Assembly (NCBI GenBank): GCA_037443685.1
Contig: JBBINX010000037.1
Coordinates: 1-20,579 of the forward strand
Length of the DNA: 20,579 nt
Source: JAHJRJ01 sp037443685
GTDB taxonomy: Bacteria > Bacteroidota > Ignavibacteria > UBA10030 > BY39
Reading direction: 5' to 3'
Made by a program: the position numbers and the translations under genes. Under the pieces are notes generated by a model. The model had not been told where the DNA came from. It did not search any database and was given only the letters and a program-made list of their open reading frames with translations. Positions within the stretch are counted from its first letter, which is position 1. Each line of letters starts with the position of its first letter. Shown one piece after another: positions 6,495 to 15,000 of this stretch.

Positions 6495-8633
6495 TTGGAT
6501 AGAATATTGAATCGAAATTTCATAAAATTAATTTTAATTATTTCACTTTTCGGATGTGCTGGAAAAGAAACCATAAAACCTTCAGCATCCGAACCCGAAA
6601 AAATTATCTTACCAATATCTGTAACAGCAAATGACTCTACAATTGTTAATGATTCGATTTTAATAGATTCAGCGGATGGAGAAAATAACGGTACCGATCC
6701 TTATATTAACCAATCACTCGAACAAACCCGTAAACATTACATAGCAGCTATGGCTGCTGAAACCGCCGGCGACTCAATCCTTTGTGCCGATGAGTTTGAG
6801 TCTGCCATTAACATTCTAAATGAGTTGAGTTATTATCCGAACATAGAAAAAAACAAAGAATTCAACGAATTAAGCTTGAGTATCGTCGAGGATTACGAAA
6901 CTTACATTGCGAATATTGATTCGTTAGGTGAGGAAACATCTATATTTGCACTTCGCGAAAAACTGAACTTATTACTCGAAACTGCCGAAACTCCCGATCA
7001 ATACATTCCACGAGAAGTGATACCAGGTTTAAAAATTCCGTTGGTCATAAACGGCTTGGTGGCTATGAATATTGATTATTTTTCAAAAAAAGGTCGTCAT
7101 CACATGGAGCGATGGTTAAAACGTTCGGGTAAATATTTTCCGATGATGAAAAGAATTTTTGCTGAAGAAAAAGTTCCTGAAGAACTAATCTATCTCTCGA
7201 TGATAGAAAGTGGTTTGAATCCTGTTGCGAGGTCGTGGGCAAAAGCAGTTGGCATTTGGCAGTTTATTAAAGGCACAGGCAAGTTATACGGGTTAGATGG
7301 AAATTGGTGGTACGACCACCGAAGAGACCCGGAGAAGTCAACACGAGCTGCAGCCCGGCACCTGCGCGACCTGAATGATGAATTCAACGATTGGCACTTA
7401 GCTTTGGCTGCCTACAATTCCGGAGCGGGCACTGTTAAGCGAGCTATTCGTAAATCGGGTACGAATGTTTTTTGGTTCTTGCGAAAACACCTTCCGCGAG
7501 AAACACGCAACTACGTTCCGCAATATATTGCTGCGGCAGTAGTTGGTATGAACCCTGAAAAGTACGGTTTTAAGGTCGAACCAGAACCTCCATTATTATA
7601 CGATGAAATAGTAATCAATGAATCTGTAAACTTATCGGTATTGGCAGAATGTGCGGGGACGGACTTAAAAACGATGAAAGAATTAAATACAGAACTTATA
7701 CAAAATTGTACTCCACCTGGTTATAAAGGGTATAGACTGAAAATCCCTTTTGGTTCGACCGAATTGTTTGTAACAAATTATGCTCAAGTCCCAACTGAAC
7801 AGAAAAGATATTTGGCAACGCATATAGTTAAAAAAGGTGAAACGCTCAGCTCTATTGCAAAAAGATACGGATTATCCAGATCTTTATTAGCCGAAACGAA
7901 CAATATACCTATAAAGAAAAAACTATCCCCGGGTGTTTCTCTTATTATTCCTGTTTCTGGGAAATCAATCACTGACCGTTTTCAAGGGGACACTGAAGTC
8001 AAGGGGAAAAAGAGTAAACTAGTCAAACTTGCATCGAACGATAAAACAAAAATAAGTTATAAGATAAAAAAAGGTGACACATTAGGTGAGATTGCAAAAC
8101 TATACAATGTCAGAGTTACCGACTTAAGAATATGGAATGATATCCCGTATGGGAAACATATAAAGGCTGGTTCGACAATAGACATTTATATATCGAAAGA
8201 AAGAGCCACTACCTACGAGCAAGATGACTCGTCTTCGAAGAGGACGGAGGCGGTTGTACTCCCCCAAGCGGATAGGGTAAAAAAGCCAACATCCAAAATT
8301 AAATCACATTGGGTTGTACATACCGTAAAAAGCGGTGAGACACTTGGGGAAATTGCAGAAAAATATGGTGTTACAACTCGTGATATTAAAAATTGGAACG
8401 GCATCCGAAGTGATGTTATCAGACCTGATCAAGAATTAGAGATTTATATTATTCCCGATACAAAAACCTCAAAAAATATTATTGAATATAAGGTTAAAAA
8501 TGGCGACACCCTTTTTGGAATTGCAAAAATGTTTAAAGTTTCTGTGGCTGAATTGAAACGATGGAATAACTTTAAAGGAGATAATATTAACATTGGTCAA
8601 TTGATCATAATTTATACCGACCGTGAAGTTTAA
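6495..8633 (+). CDS. MltD-type lytic murein transglycosylase lipoprotein with four LysM repeats
   Basis: The 712-aa protein cleaves peptidoglycan glycan strands to 1,6-anhydro ends, likely from the inner face of the outer membrane. An N-terminal hydrophobic stretch ends in the lipobox-like SLFGC. The SLT catalytic domain (about 220-340) shows LIYLSMIESGLNPVARS with catalytic Glu238, AVGIWQFIKGTG, YGLDGNWWYDHRRDP, and LALAAYNSGAGTV. Four LysM peptidoglycan-binding repeats follow at about 442-485, 520-565, 608-650 and 663-708, each opening with a K-G-(E/D)-T-L motif and ending in an N-W/N-N pattern. E. coli MltD from memory has fewer LysM copies. No ATG lies near the 5' end; TTG codons at 6495 and 6507 are the candidate starts, the second preceded by a weak GGA. 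A promoter candidate lies just upstream. The product is clear; the exact start is not. Confidence 0.92.
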   Translation: MDRILNRNFIKLILIISLFGCAGKETIKPSASEPEKIILPISVTANDSTIVNDSILIDSADGENNGTDPYINQSLEQTRKHYIAAMAAETAGDSILCADEFESAINILNELSYYPNIEKNKEFNELSLSIVEDYETYIANIDSLGEETSIFALREKLNLLLETAETPDQYIPREVIPGLKIPLVINGLVAMNIDYFSKKGRHHMERWLKRSGKYFPMMKRIFAEEKVPEELIYLSMIESGLNPVARSWAKAVGIWQFIKGTGKLYGLDGNWWYDHRRDPEKSTRAAARHLRDLNDEFNDWHLALAAYNSGAGTVKRAIRKSGTNVFWFLRKHLPRETRNYVPQYIAAAVVGMNPEKYGFKVEPEPPLLYDEIVINESVNLSVLAECAGTDLKTMKELNTELIQNCTPPGYKGYRLKIPFGSTELFVTNYAQVPTEQKRYLATHIVKKGETLSSIAKRYGLSRSLLAETNNIPIKKKLSPGVSLIIPVSGKSITDRFQGDTEVKGKKSKLVKLASNDKTKISYKIKKGDTLGEIAKLYNVRVTDLRIWNDIPYGKHIKAGSTIDIYISKERATTYEQDDSSSKRTEAVVLPQADRVKKPTSKIKSHWVVHTVKSGETLGEIAEKYGVTTRDIKNWNGIRSDVIRPDQELEIYIIPDTKTSKNIIEYKVKNGDTLFGIAKMFKVSVAELKRWNNFKGDNINIGQLIIIYTDREV

Positions 8634-8690
8634 ATTTGTAATAAAGTAATATTATTATTATATTATCTCCAAATTTACAACAAGAAAATC

Positions 8691-8696
8691 TATAAT
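8691..8696 (+). promoter_or_regulatory. possible -10 box ahead of the six-gene envelope cluster
   Basis: A perfect TATAAT lies 15 bases before the ATG at 8712. No convincing -35 sits at standard spacing (TTTACA at 8674 is only 11 bases away). If used, transcription would begin within about ten bases of the start codon, giving a nearly leaderless message without a Shine-Dalgarno. The surrounding 8634-8711 is very AT-rich, so a chance match is possible. Confidence 0.3.
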
Positions 8697-8711
8697 CTTT
8701 CGAATTAAACG

Positions 8712-10874
8712 ATGCGTAAATATTATACCTTATTTTTAATCACAATATTCTCCACTGTTACATTAAGTCAAAATAATGACAGCGGGATTCAGATATTCCC
8801 AAAACAGACCGATAAAGACCAACGGCAAGTAGTAAATGTTGGAAGTCTTCAATTGACGGTAACAAATTATGGAACACTTGGTACACGTAATTTGTATTGG
8901 CCCCAACAATTTTCTGCTGAATACCCACGCGGTTCACGTATCGAACATCTTTATCAAGGTGGTGTTTGGTTTGGTGCGATATCGCGGTTACGAGGACGTG
9001 CTTTAGTTTCTACAGGCGCTACTGATTGGTCATTAGGAGGTGTAACGGGCAGACATTATGAATTTACATCCGAACCGGGTGCTGGAATACAAAAAAGGTC
9101 TATCGATCCTTTTTCTGGATTTCCAACCGAGAATGCTATCAGCGACCTTGACTTTGTATGTGAATACACAGATAAATATACGCGTGATCCGGTAACTGGT
9201 GATACAATCCCTTATCATCTTCCATTAGGATTAACTGTCAAACAAGAAAGTTACGCTTGGAATTTGCCTACAGCTGACTTTTTTGTAATTTTAAGTTATA
9301 CATTTTACAACACTGGTTACAGAGACGGTGCTACCGGTCTTACAATAAGAGATACACTCGATTCAGTCTATGTTGGACTTTGGAATAACTTTGTAGTCAG
9401 GAATACAAACTTTGTCCGTCCCGGTACAACAGGTTATTTTAATGTTGCAGCCGGTTATGATTCAACTCGTAGAATGGTCTATGCTTTCGATTATGACGGC
9501 AACAACCAAGGACCACCGGCAAATAGCTACGCGGCAATGACTATATTGGGAGCTACACCCTTTCCAAAAAATATCGACTCTCTTTTAGATATTTCCCAAA
9601 AAACTTATTTCAACGCATGGAAATTCAGACTTACTGACCCTACACAACCAGAATTTTCCTCACCGACATTGGAGGATATTGACCAAAATCGATGGATGGA
9701 TCGCTATGCTCGGATGACTTCATCGATGCCTGCAAATAGAATCGCATCTCTTAGAACAGCACCGACAAATGTGTCTCTTCTACTTTCTACAGGACCTTTT
9801 CATACCCTCTATCCGGGTGATAGCTTGACTGTAGTATTTGCAATTGTTACAGCAAAAAAATTTGGACCAGACCACGCACGTTTTGATACACCCCTGCAAA
9901 GATCAGTGTTATTCAACAATATCAGTTGGGCTCAACAAACTTACGATGGTGAAGATGTGAACGGAAATAACATATTGGATGATGGAGAAGATTTTGATGG
10001 AGATGGGAAGATAACACGTTATAGTCTCCCAAAACCACCCCGAAGACCAAAAGTAAGAGCAGAAGTTTCTGACAGAAATGTAACAATTTACTGGGACAAA
10101 ACAACAGCCGAAGAATCAATCGATCCTATAACACAACTTAAGGATTTTGAAGGATACAAAATATACAGAACTAACGCGGGCGCTGATATTGCCAAACCAG
10201 AGGAGTGGCTCTACGATATGCCATTAGTAGCTGAATTCGACAAAGCGGGTAATAATATCGGATTCGATGTAGGGTTCTCACGTATCGCACTTTTAGAACC
10301 CAAACGTTTTTCTGGTGACACTGTAGATTATTGGTATAGATTTCCACCACCAGACCTTCAACTAACACATCTTAATGGATGGCAGTATATTTATGCAGTA
10401 ACGGCTTTTGACCAGGGTGATTCAGCCAATAGACTTCCGAGTTTAGAAAGTTCCAAAGTGTTAAAGAGAGTTATTGCTGGTACCATACCAACATCTGAAA
10501 AATCGACAGAGGTAGGTGTTTATCCTAATCCTTATTACACTAACGCTTACTGGGAGGGTAGTTCCGGGGGTGAAAGAAATCGAAAAATAATTTTCTATAA
10601 TTTACCCGCTCGTTGCGAAATTCGCATTTATACATTAGCAGGTGATATAGTTGCAACTCTTGATCACGATGCAGCAACATATTCCGGATCAGATATAGAA
10701 TGGTTTAGAAAATTCGAAACGATCCGCGAAGCAACACAATTTTCGGGTGGTGAGCATGCTTGGGATTTGATAACGAAGCACGACCAAGCGATTGCCACGG
10801 GTTTGTACTTGTTTAGCGTTAAAGATCACGATACTGATAATATCAAAATAGGTAAGTTTTTGATAATTAAGTAA
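8712..10874 (+). CDS. large exported protein with Fn3-like domain and T9SS-type C-terminus
   Basis: The 720-aa protein has a signal peptide (1-19, ending TLSQ). A beta-rich region with many aromatic residues follows (LYWPQQFSAEYPRGSRIEHLYQGGVWFGA). A calcium-loop-like stretch rich in Asp, Asn and Gly (VNGNNILDDGEDFDGDGK, about 415-433) resembles dockerin or EF-hand loops. A fibronectin-III-like domain runs from about 444 to 560 (RPKVRAEVSDRNVTIYWD, FEGYKIYRT). The end (about 603-720) opens with VYPNPYYTNAYW and closes with GKFLIIK, a divergent T9SS-type sorting tail with a long insertion. It should be secreted to or displayed on the cell surface. I do not recognise a catalytic domain. It is the first gene of a six-gene co-directional cluster; the next starts 48 bases after its stop. 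Function unknown. Confidence 0.82.
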   Translation: MRKYYTLFLITIFSTVTLSQNNDSGIQIFPKQTDKDQRQVVNVGSLQLTVTNYGTLGTRNLYWPQQFSAEYPRGSRIEHLYQGGVWFGAISRLRGRALVSTGATDWSLGGVTGRHYEFTSEPGAGIQKRSIDPFSGFPTENAISDLDFVCEYTDKYTRDPVTGDTIPYHLPLGLTVKQESYAWNLPTADFFVILSYTFYNTGYRDGATGLTIRDTLDSVYVGLWNNFVVRNTNFVRPGTTGYFNVAAGYDSTRRMVYAFDYDGNNQGPPANSYAAMTILGATPFPKNIDSLLDISQKTYFNAWKFRLTDPTQPEFSSPTLEDIDQNRWMDRYARMTSSMPANRIASLRTAPTNVSLLLSTGPFHTLYPGDSLTVVFAIVTAKKFGPDHARFDTPLQRSVLFNNISWAQQTYDGEDVNGNNILDDGEDFDGDGKITRYSLPKPPRRPKVRAEVSDRNVTIYWDKTTAEESIDPITQLKDFEGYKIYRTNAGADIAKPEEWLYDMPLVAEFDKAGNNIGFDVGFSRIALLEPKRFSGDTVDYWYRFPPPDLQLTHLNGWQYIYAVTAFDQGDSANRLPSLESSKVLKRVIAGTIPTSEKSTEVGVYPNPYYTNAYWEGSSGGERNRKIIFYNLPARCEIRIYTLAGDIVATLDHDAATYSGSDIEWFRKFETIREATQFSGGEHAWDLITKHDQAIATGLYLFSVKDHDTDNIKIGKFLIIK

Positions 10875-10922
10875 CATGAGATTGGAAAAAGTTTGTTTTA
10901 ATTAAATATATAAGGTGATAAA

Positions 10923-13172
10923 ATGAAAACTAGTATAAAAATTTTAATAATTATTTTTATTGTATCAATGGTTGGGGAAGCCCAAAGCAATTATCCATAC
11001 CGTACAATCAGGTCGCTACAATACAATCATATCGATTCATTAATTCTTGCAGATGCATTGCAAAACACTGTCCCTTCAAGATGGACACTGCAGTCCTGTA
11101 ATTTCTTAGGTGATACTGTAAAGATCGTTGGTGTTTGTATTATCCCTCCGAAAGTTTTGAATTATACAACATTTGGATATAACATGGTGTTGGCTGATAC
11201 GGGTTATAGTGGTCCTTTTGGTTACATATTTATCAGGCCTCCCATCTCGTCAACTGTTAACCCCGGTGATACTGTATTTTATCAAAATATTTTAAATATT
11301 CAAGAGGGTGATGTAGTTGAGGTTGTTGGAAGAGTATGGGATTTTCCAGGACCAGGAGAAAGTGGTTATCCAACTATGAATAGTATGTCACAAATCATTC
11401 CTTTGCGTGATCCAAATTTTAATATTATCGGAGACCAAAATATCCCTCCGATTGTTCCAATGCAAACAAGTGATTTTTATACAGGAATTTTTCCAGGCGG
11501 TCAAATAAAATATTCAACTGGTGAACCTTATGAAAGTGGGTATGTTGAATTGACCAATTTAACTGTTGTCTCATGGTTGCATACTGGTAACGGTACAGTG
11601 AATCTATTAGATGATTTTGGCAATATGATTTCGACGTACGATGGATCAAAATGGTGGACATTAAGAGGACATAGAGCTCCAAATACTACTTATACTGCAA
11701 TTTTTCCAATAAATACACGCATCGATACTATAAGGGGGTGGATTACTACGGTATCGGGTACTGAGAATCCACGTGGCTATAGAATATCTCCTGTCTATCC
11801 AAATGATGTTGTCATTGGGGTAGCCAGACCATCGATTACAACCGTTCGTCGTTATCCAGTGATTGTTCAACCCGATACTCTTCCAAGGATTGAAGCCATC
11901 TTTCGAAAAGGTGCAGGTGGAAATAGTATCGCAAGTCGGCTTTTATTTTACAGCGTAAATGATAGCCCCTTCATTATTGATACGATGCGAGCTATCAGTG
12001 GTGATACGCTATACAGAAGTATTATACCTGCATTTCCCGATGGTTCTTTTATTAAATATTTTCTTAAAGCGACGGATTCTTTAGGATATAGCACAATATC
12101 AGCTAGTGGTGCAGGGAGCGGACTGGGTTCAGACACATCTAGAGGTTTTTATTTCTATAAAGTAACATCTGGAAATCTTTCGATTCGAGATATTCAATAC
12201 ACACCATTTACCAACGGTAGAAGTCCGTACGTTGGTGCAGTTACTACAGTTAGAGGTATTGTTACTGCCGATACGAATGATATTGGATTGAGTGCCAGAA
12301 CAAGCGGTGGAACAACAGTATGGTATATGCAGAATGGCAATGATCCATCGAGTGGAATTTGGTTTGTTGGAACGATTGGTGGGCTCAGAGGATTACAGAA
12401 AGGTGACAGCATTTCAATTACAGGAACCATTCAGGAACAGTTTGATGTAACACGAATTGGTGATGTATCGTCTGTTTCGACCATTACTACCGGTAATATT
12501 TTACCATCGCCGATTAAAAGATCAACCGGTCATTTTGGTCCAGGTGTTGGTAATGGTAATTTGATAGCAGAATCTTGGGAAGGGATGTTGGTGGAATTCG
12601 ATACAGTAACTGTTACAAATCTTTGGCCCACGTTTGCTGATCCATCTGAATATTCAATCAGCGATGGTTCTGGAGATATAATTGTACGAAGAGATGGAAT
12701 GAACTCATACTCAAACGTTCCGGGCGACACAATTTATCCGGGTACACAAATAATAAAGGTCGGAGATAGATTCTCTAAGTTTAGAGGAATTATCTTTTAT
12801 AGTTTTAATCGGTATAAAATTTGTCCGAGAAGAGACGCTGATTTTGGAACTTATCTTCCGCTAAGTGTTAATGATAACATTTCGAACACTATTCCTGAGC
12901 ATTACTTTTTAGCAAATAACTATCCTAATCCTTTTAACCCGAACACTGTTATAGAATATTCAATACCAACAGAAGAAATGGTTACCTTGAAAGTATATAA
13001 CATTATCGGTCAAGAAGTTGCTAGTCTGAAAAATGAGGTACAGAAAGCGGGAACTTATCGTGTGCATTTCGACGGTTCATCCGCCAAAGGTGGATTAGCG
13101 TCCGGTATTTATTTCTATCGACTCCAAGCAGGTAACTTTAATCAGGTTAAAAAGATGATGTTAATAAGATAA
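10923..13172 (+). CDS. large exported protein with OB-like repeats and T9SS sorting tail
   Basis: The 749-aa protein has a signal peptide (about 1-21). Segments at about 62-145 and 200-295, and again at about 433-530 and 545-640, show the strand pattern GD-V-V-GRV / G-V-TG-I ... V-L-N that I read as repeated OB-fold-like modules, similar to those next to secreted nucleases or in DUF5689-type proteins (inference). An Ig-like segment lies between (about 308-395). No nuclease motif is seen. The C-terminus from about 660 is a classical T9SS sorting domain: NYPNPFNPNTVIEYSIP, VTLKVYNIIGQEVASL, SGIYFYRLQAG and KKMMLIR. Five extra residues (SAKGG, 720-724) come from a small palindrome. A strong Shine-Dalgarno AAGGTGAT (10911-10918) precedes the ATG. 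It is probably a surface protein produced with its neighbours; substrate unknown. Confidence 0.83.
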   Translation: MKTSIKILIIIFIVSMVGEAQSNYPYRTIRSLQYNHIDSLILADALQNTVPSRWTLQSCNFLGDTVKIVGVCIIPPKVLNYTTFGYNMVLADTGYSGPFGYIFIRPPISSTVNPGDTVFYQNILNIQEGDVVEVVGRVWDFPGPGESGYPTMNSMSQIIPLRDPNFNIIGDQNIPPIVPMQTSDFYTGIFPGGQIKYSTGEPYESGYVELTNLTVVSWLHTGNGTVNLLDDFGNMISTYDGSKWWTLRGHRAPNTTYTAIFPINTRIDTIRGWITTVSGTENPRGYRISPVYPNDVVIGVARPSITTVRRYPVIVQPDTLPRIEAIFRKGAGGNSIASRLLFYSVNDSPFIIDTMRAISGDTLYRSIIPAFPDGSFIKYFLKATDSLGYSTISASGAGSGLGSDTSRGFYFYKVTSGNLSIRDIQYTPFTNGRSPYVGAVTTVRGIVTADTNDIGLSARTSGGTTVWYMQNGNDPSSGIWFVGTIGGLRGLQKGDSISITGTIQEQFDVTRIGDVSSVSTITTGNILPSPIKRSTGHFGPGVGNGNLIAESWEGMLVEFDTVTVTNLWPTFADPSEYSISDGSGDIIVRRDGMNSYSNVPGDTIYPGTQIIKVGDRFSKFRGIIFYSFNRYKICPRRDADFGTYLPLSVNDNISNTIPEHYFLANNYPNPFNPNTVIEYSIPTEEMVTLKVYNIIGQEVASLKNEVQKAGTYRVHFDGSSAKGGLASGIYFYRLQAGNFNQVKKMMLIR
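13080..13094. repeat. 15-base palindrome inserted in the T9SS tail of the 10923 gene
   Basis: TCCGCCAAAGGTGGA is a near-perfect hairpin (TCCGCC against GGTGGA, one G-T pair, loop AAA). It occupies exactly five codons (SAKGG) between FDGS and LASGIYFYRL, where related tails usually read FDGS-NLASGIYFYRL directly. It is close to the TCCGCC-TTT-GGCGGA palindrome I recall as dispersed in some bacterial genomes. Insertion is inferred from comparison with remembered family members. Confidence 0.45.
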
Positions 13173-13193
13173 CTAGAATTTCTGGAGATTTTG

Positions 13194-14966
13194 ATGTTTA
13201 GAAAAATATTTTCAATTATACTGATGTTATTTATAGGGCTAACTTTATATAGCTGCCGTAAAGAGACGCCTGTAAATTTAAAACCTAATTTACCTCCGAA
13301 AACTTATTTGTGGGTTCAAGCCGATACTATACAATCAGCAGTAACTAGTCGACAAATAATACGTTGGTGGGGTGAAGACCCGGACGGTTTAATTCAAGGT
13401 TATTTGTTTGCTTATTTCAAAACAGACAGTGTATCAGCGGGACAAATACCTGATACTTTGGGGTATTCTTGGGTTGTAAAGAACGACAGCCTCGTTGCTT
13501 TCCCTCTGTTATCAGCGAGGGAGCGATTTACAGTGACTGTCCGAGCGGTAGATAATAGTTTTAGAGAAAATATCAATGTTGGTGGAATCATAAGATTAAA
13601 GCCCGAACCATACTGGGATAAAAACGGAAACGGTAGTTTTGATGCCGATGATAATAAATTGCTCAGTATAACAACCGCAATAGATCCGGTCGGAGCGATA
13701 CAAATATTTCCTATTAAAAATTCACCACCTATTGTTGAATTCTCGAAAGACCCGCTCGATCCTACAAAAACAGTGCAGCAGCCGGAATCTACTTTTACTG
13801 TAGCAACTTTTACTTGGATAGGTACAGATATAGATGGAGACAATACAATTAAAAATTATCGCATCAATCTGAATAATCCAAATGACACAACAGCATGGTT
13901 CGAATTCTCTGCAGTTCATTCGATGATTACGATAGAAGCTCCACGTTCTCGTACGGACACTTGTGAATCTGGCCTAGTAGATGCCGATGTTTATGTTGGA
14001 ATATATCCGCAAATGCAAAAAATTGGAATCGTTCCCGGTTTAAAATTGAATGATAATAATAAAATTTATTTACAGGCAAAAGATTTAGCTGGTGAATATA
14101 GTCCTGCCGTATCGCTACCAGATGGCACAAAGAAATGGTTTGTAAAGAAACCTCAAAATAAATTATTAACAATTGCAAACTACGGGGCGACTGATTATTT
14201 GACAGTAATAAACACATACCGCAAAGCATTCGGAAATATCGATACATTACCAGGCGTAAATCCTCCTCGAGGTTTTGGAAATTTTGATATTATTGATATT
14301 AGAACCGGTTCAACCTCCACAAAAGTCGGCGATTACGTCCCCCCAATTTTAAATCCTCAATTTGTGCGCACATTAAAATTATTTGATTTTGTTTTTTGGT
14401 TTACAGACAACATCCCAGATAATTGGTTACATGTTCATGCGATTGCACAATTCCCTTTATATCTTTATTCCAGTTCTGGTGGAAAAATACTCTATTCAAT
14501 GCGATTCGGTGCTTTTATAGGCGATACTCGGAGTCCATTATTAGATTTTACACCGGTTGAACAAATTATTGACACTATATACGCTAAAAGAATACCAAAT
14601 GACTGGCCAATTGATCCTATCGCCACTCTTGATTCATTCCCACGGCTGAGGTTTAATCCTACTGCTACGAGCGGCGGTTCTCATTCTTTATTTGTGCGAG
14701 ATATTGTTAAACAAGCAGGGTCTGAATACATCTATACAATACCCCCTGATACAACAATTATTAATACTGACTATAATCCACCTCTAAGGTGGCGTAAGCG
14801 AATCAATCTTGGTGTGATAAATCACGACCGAAGTTTTGTTTTCTTATCGATGCCGTTACATTTGATGAATGGATTAGAAAGAATTTGGCCTACAAAACCA
14901 CCAGGGGCAGGCAAAGGTATCCCTGCTTTTCTAAAACGTGTCTTTATAGATGAGTTTGGCGGATAA
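13194..14966 (+). CDS. surface lipoprotein with Ig-like repeats and possible GATase-like domain
   Basis: The 590-aa protein starts at ATG 13194, set by GGAGA (13184-13188); an overlapping TTG three bases earlier is less likely. The signal sequence ends in the lipobox-like LYSC, so it should be lipidated. Two related segments, IRWWGEDPDGLIQGYLFAYF (from about 55) and a second around 204 (FTWIGTDIDGDNTIKNYRI), look like paired Ig/Fn3-type domains. Between them is a calcium-loop-like DKNGNGSFDADDN (about 142). From about 323 the pattern LLTIANYGATDYLTVINTYR ... FDFVFWFTDN ... SSSGGKILYS matches class-I glutamine-amidotransferase-like folds often found in Bacteroidota surface proteins, without an obvious catalytic triad (inference). 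It starts 21 bases after the preceding gene and 34 bases before the TonB receptor gene, and might be its surface partner, by analogy with SusD-like lipoproteins. Confidence 0.78.
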   Translation: MFRKIFSIILMLFIGLTLYSCRKETPVNLKPNLPPKTYLWVQADTIQSAVTSRQIIRWWGEDPDGLIQGYLFAYFKTDSVSAGQIPDTLGYSWVVKNDSLVAFPLLSARERFTVTVRAVDNSFRENINVGGIIRLKPEPYWDKNGNGSFDADDNKLLSITTAIDPVGAIQIFPIKNSPPIVEFSKDPLDPTKTVQQPESTFTVATFTWIGTDIDGDNTIKNYRINLNNPNDTTAWFEFSAVHSMITIEAPRSRTDTCESGLVDADVYVGIYPQMQKIGIVPGLKLNDNNKIYLQAKDLAGEYSPAVSLPDGTKKWFVKKPQNKLLTIANYGATDYLTVINTYRKAFGNIDTLPGVNPPRGFGNFDIIDIRTGSTSTKVGDYVPPILNPQFVRTLKLFDFVFWFTDNIPDNWLHVHAIAQFPLYLYSSSGGKILYSMRFGAFIGDTRSPLLDFTPVEQIIDTIYAKRIPNDWPIDPIATLDSFPRLRFNPTATSGGSHSLFVRDIVKQAGSEYIYTIPPDTTIINTDYNPPLRWRKRINLGVINHDRSFVFLSMPLHLMNGLERIWPTKPPGAGKGIPAFLKRVFIDEFGG

Positions 14967-15000
14967 AAAAAACAATTAAAAATTTAAAATCAAAAATTAT

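Noticed and set aside
13412..13843. Open frame of 143 codons on the - strand
   Set aside because: It lies wholly inside the lipoprotein gene at 13194 and its translation looks like antisense of beta-rich coding sequence, without motifs.
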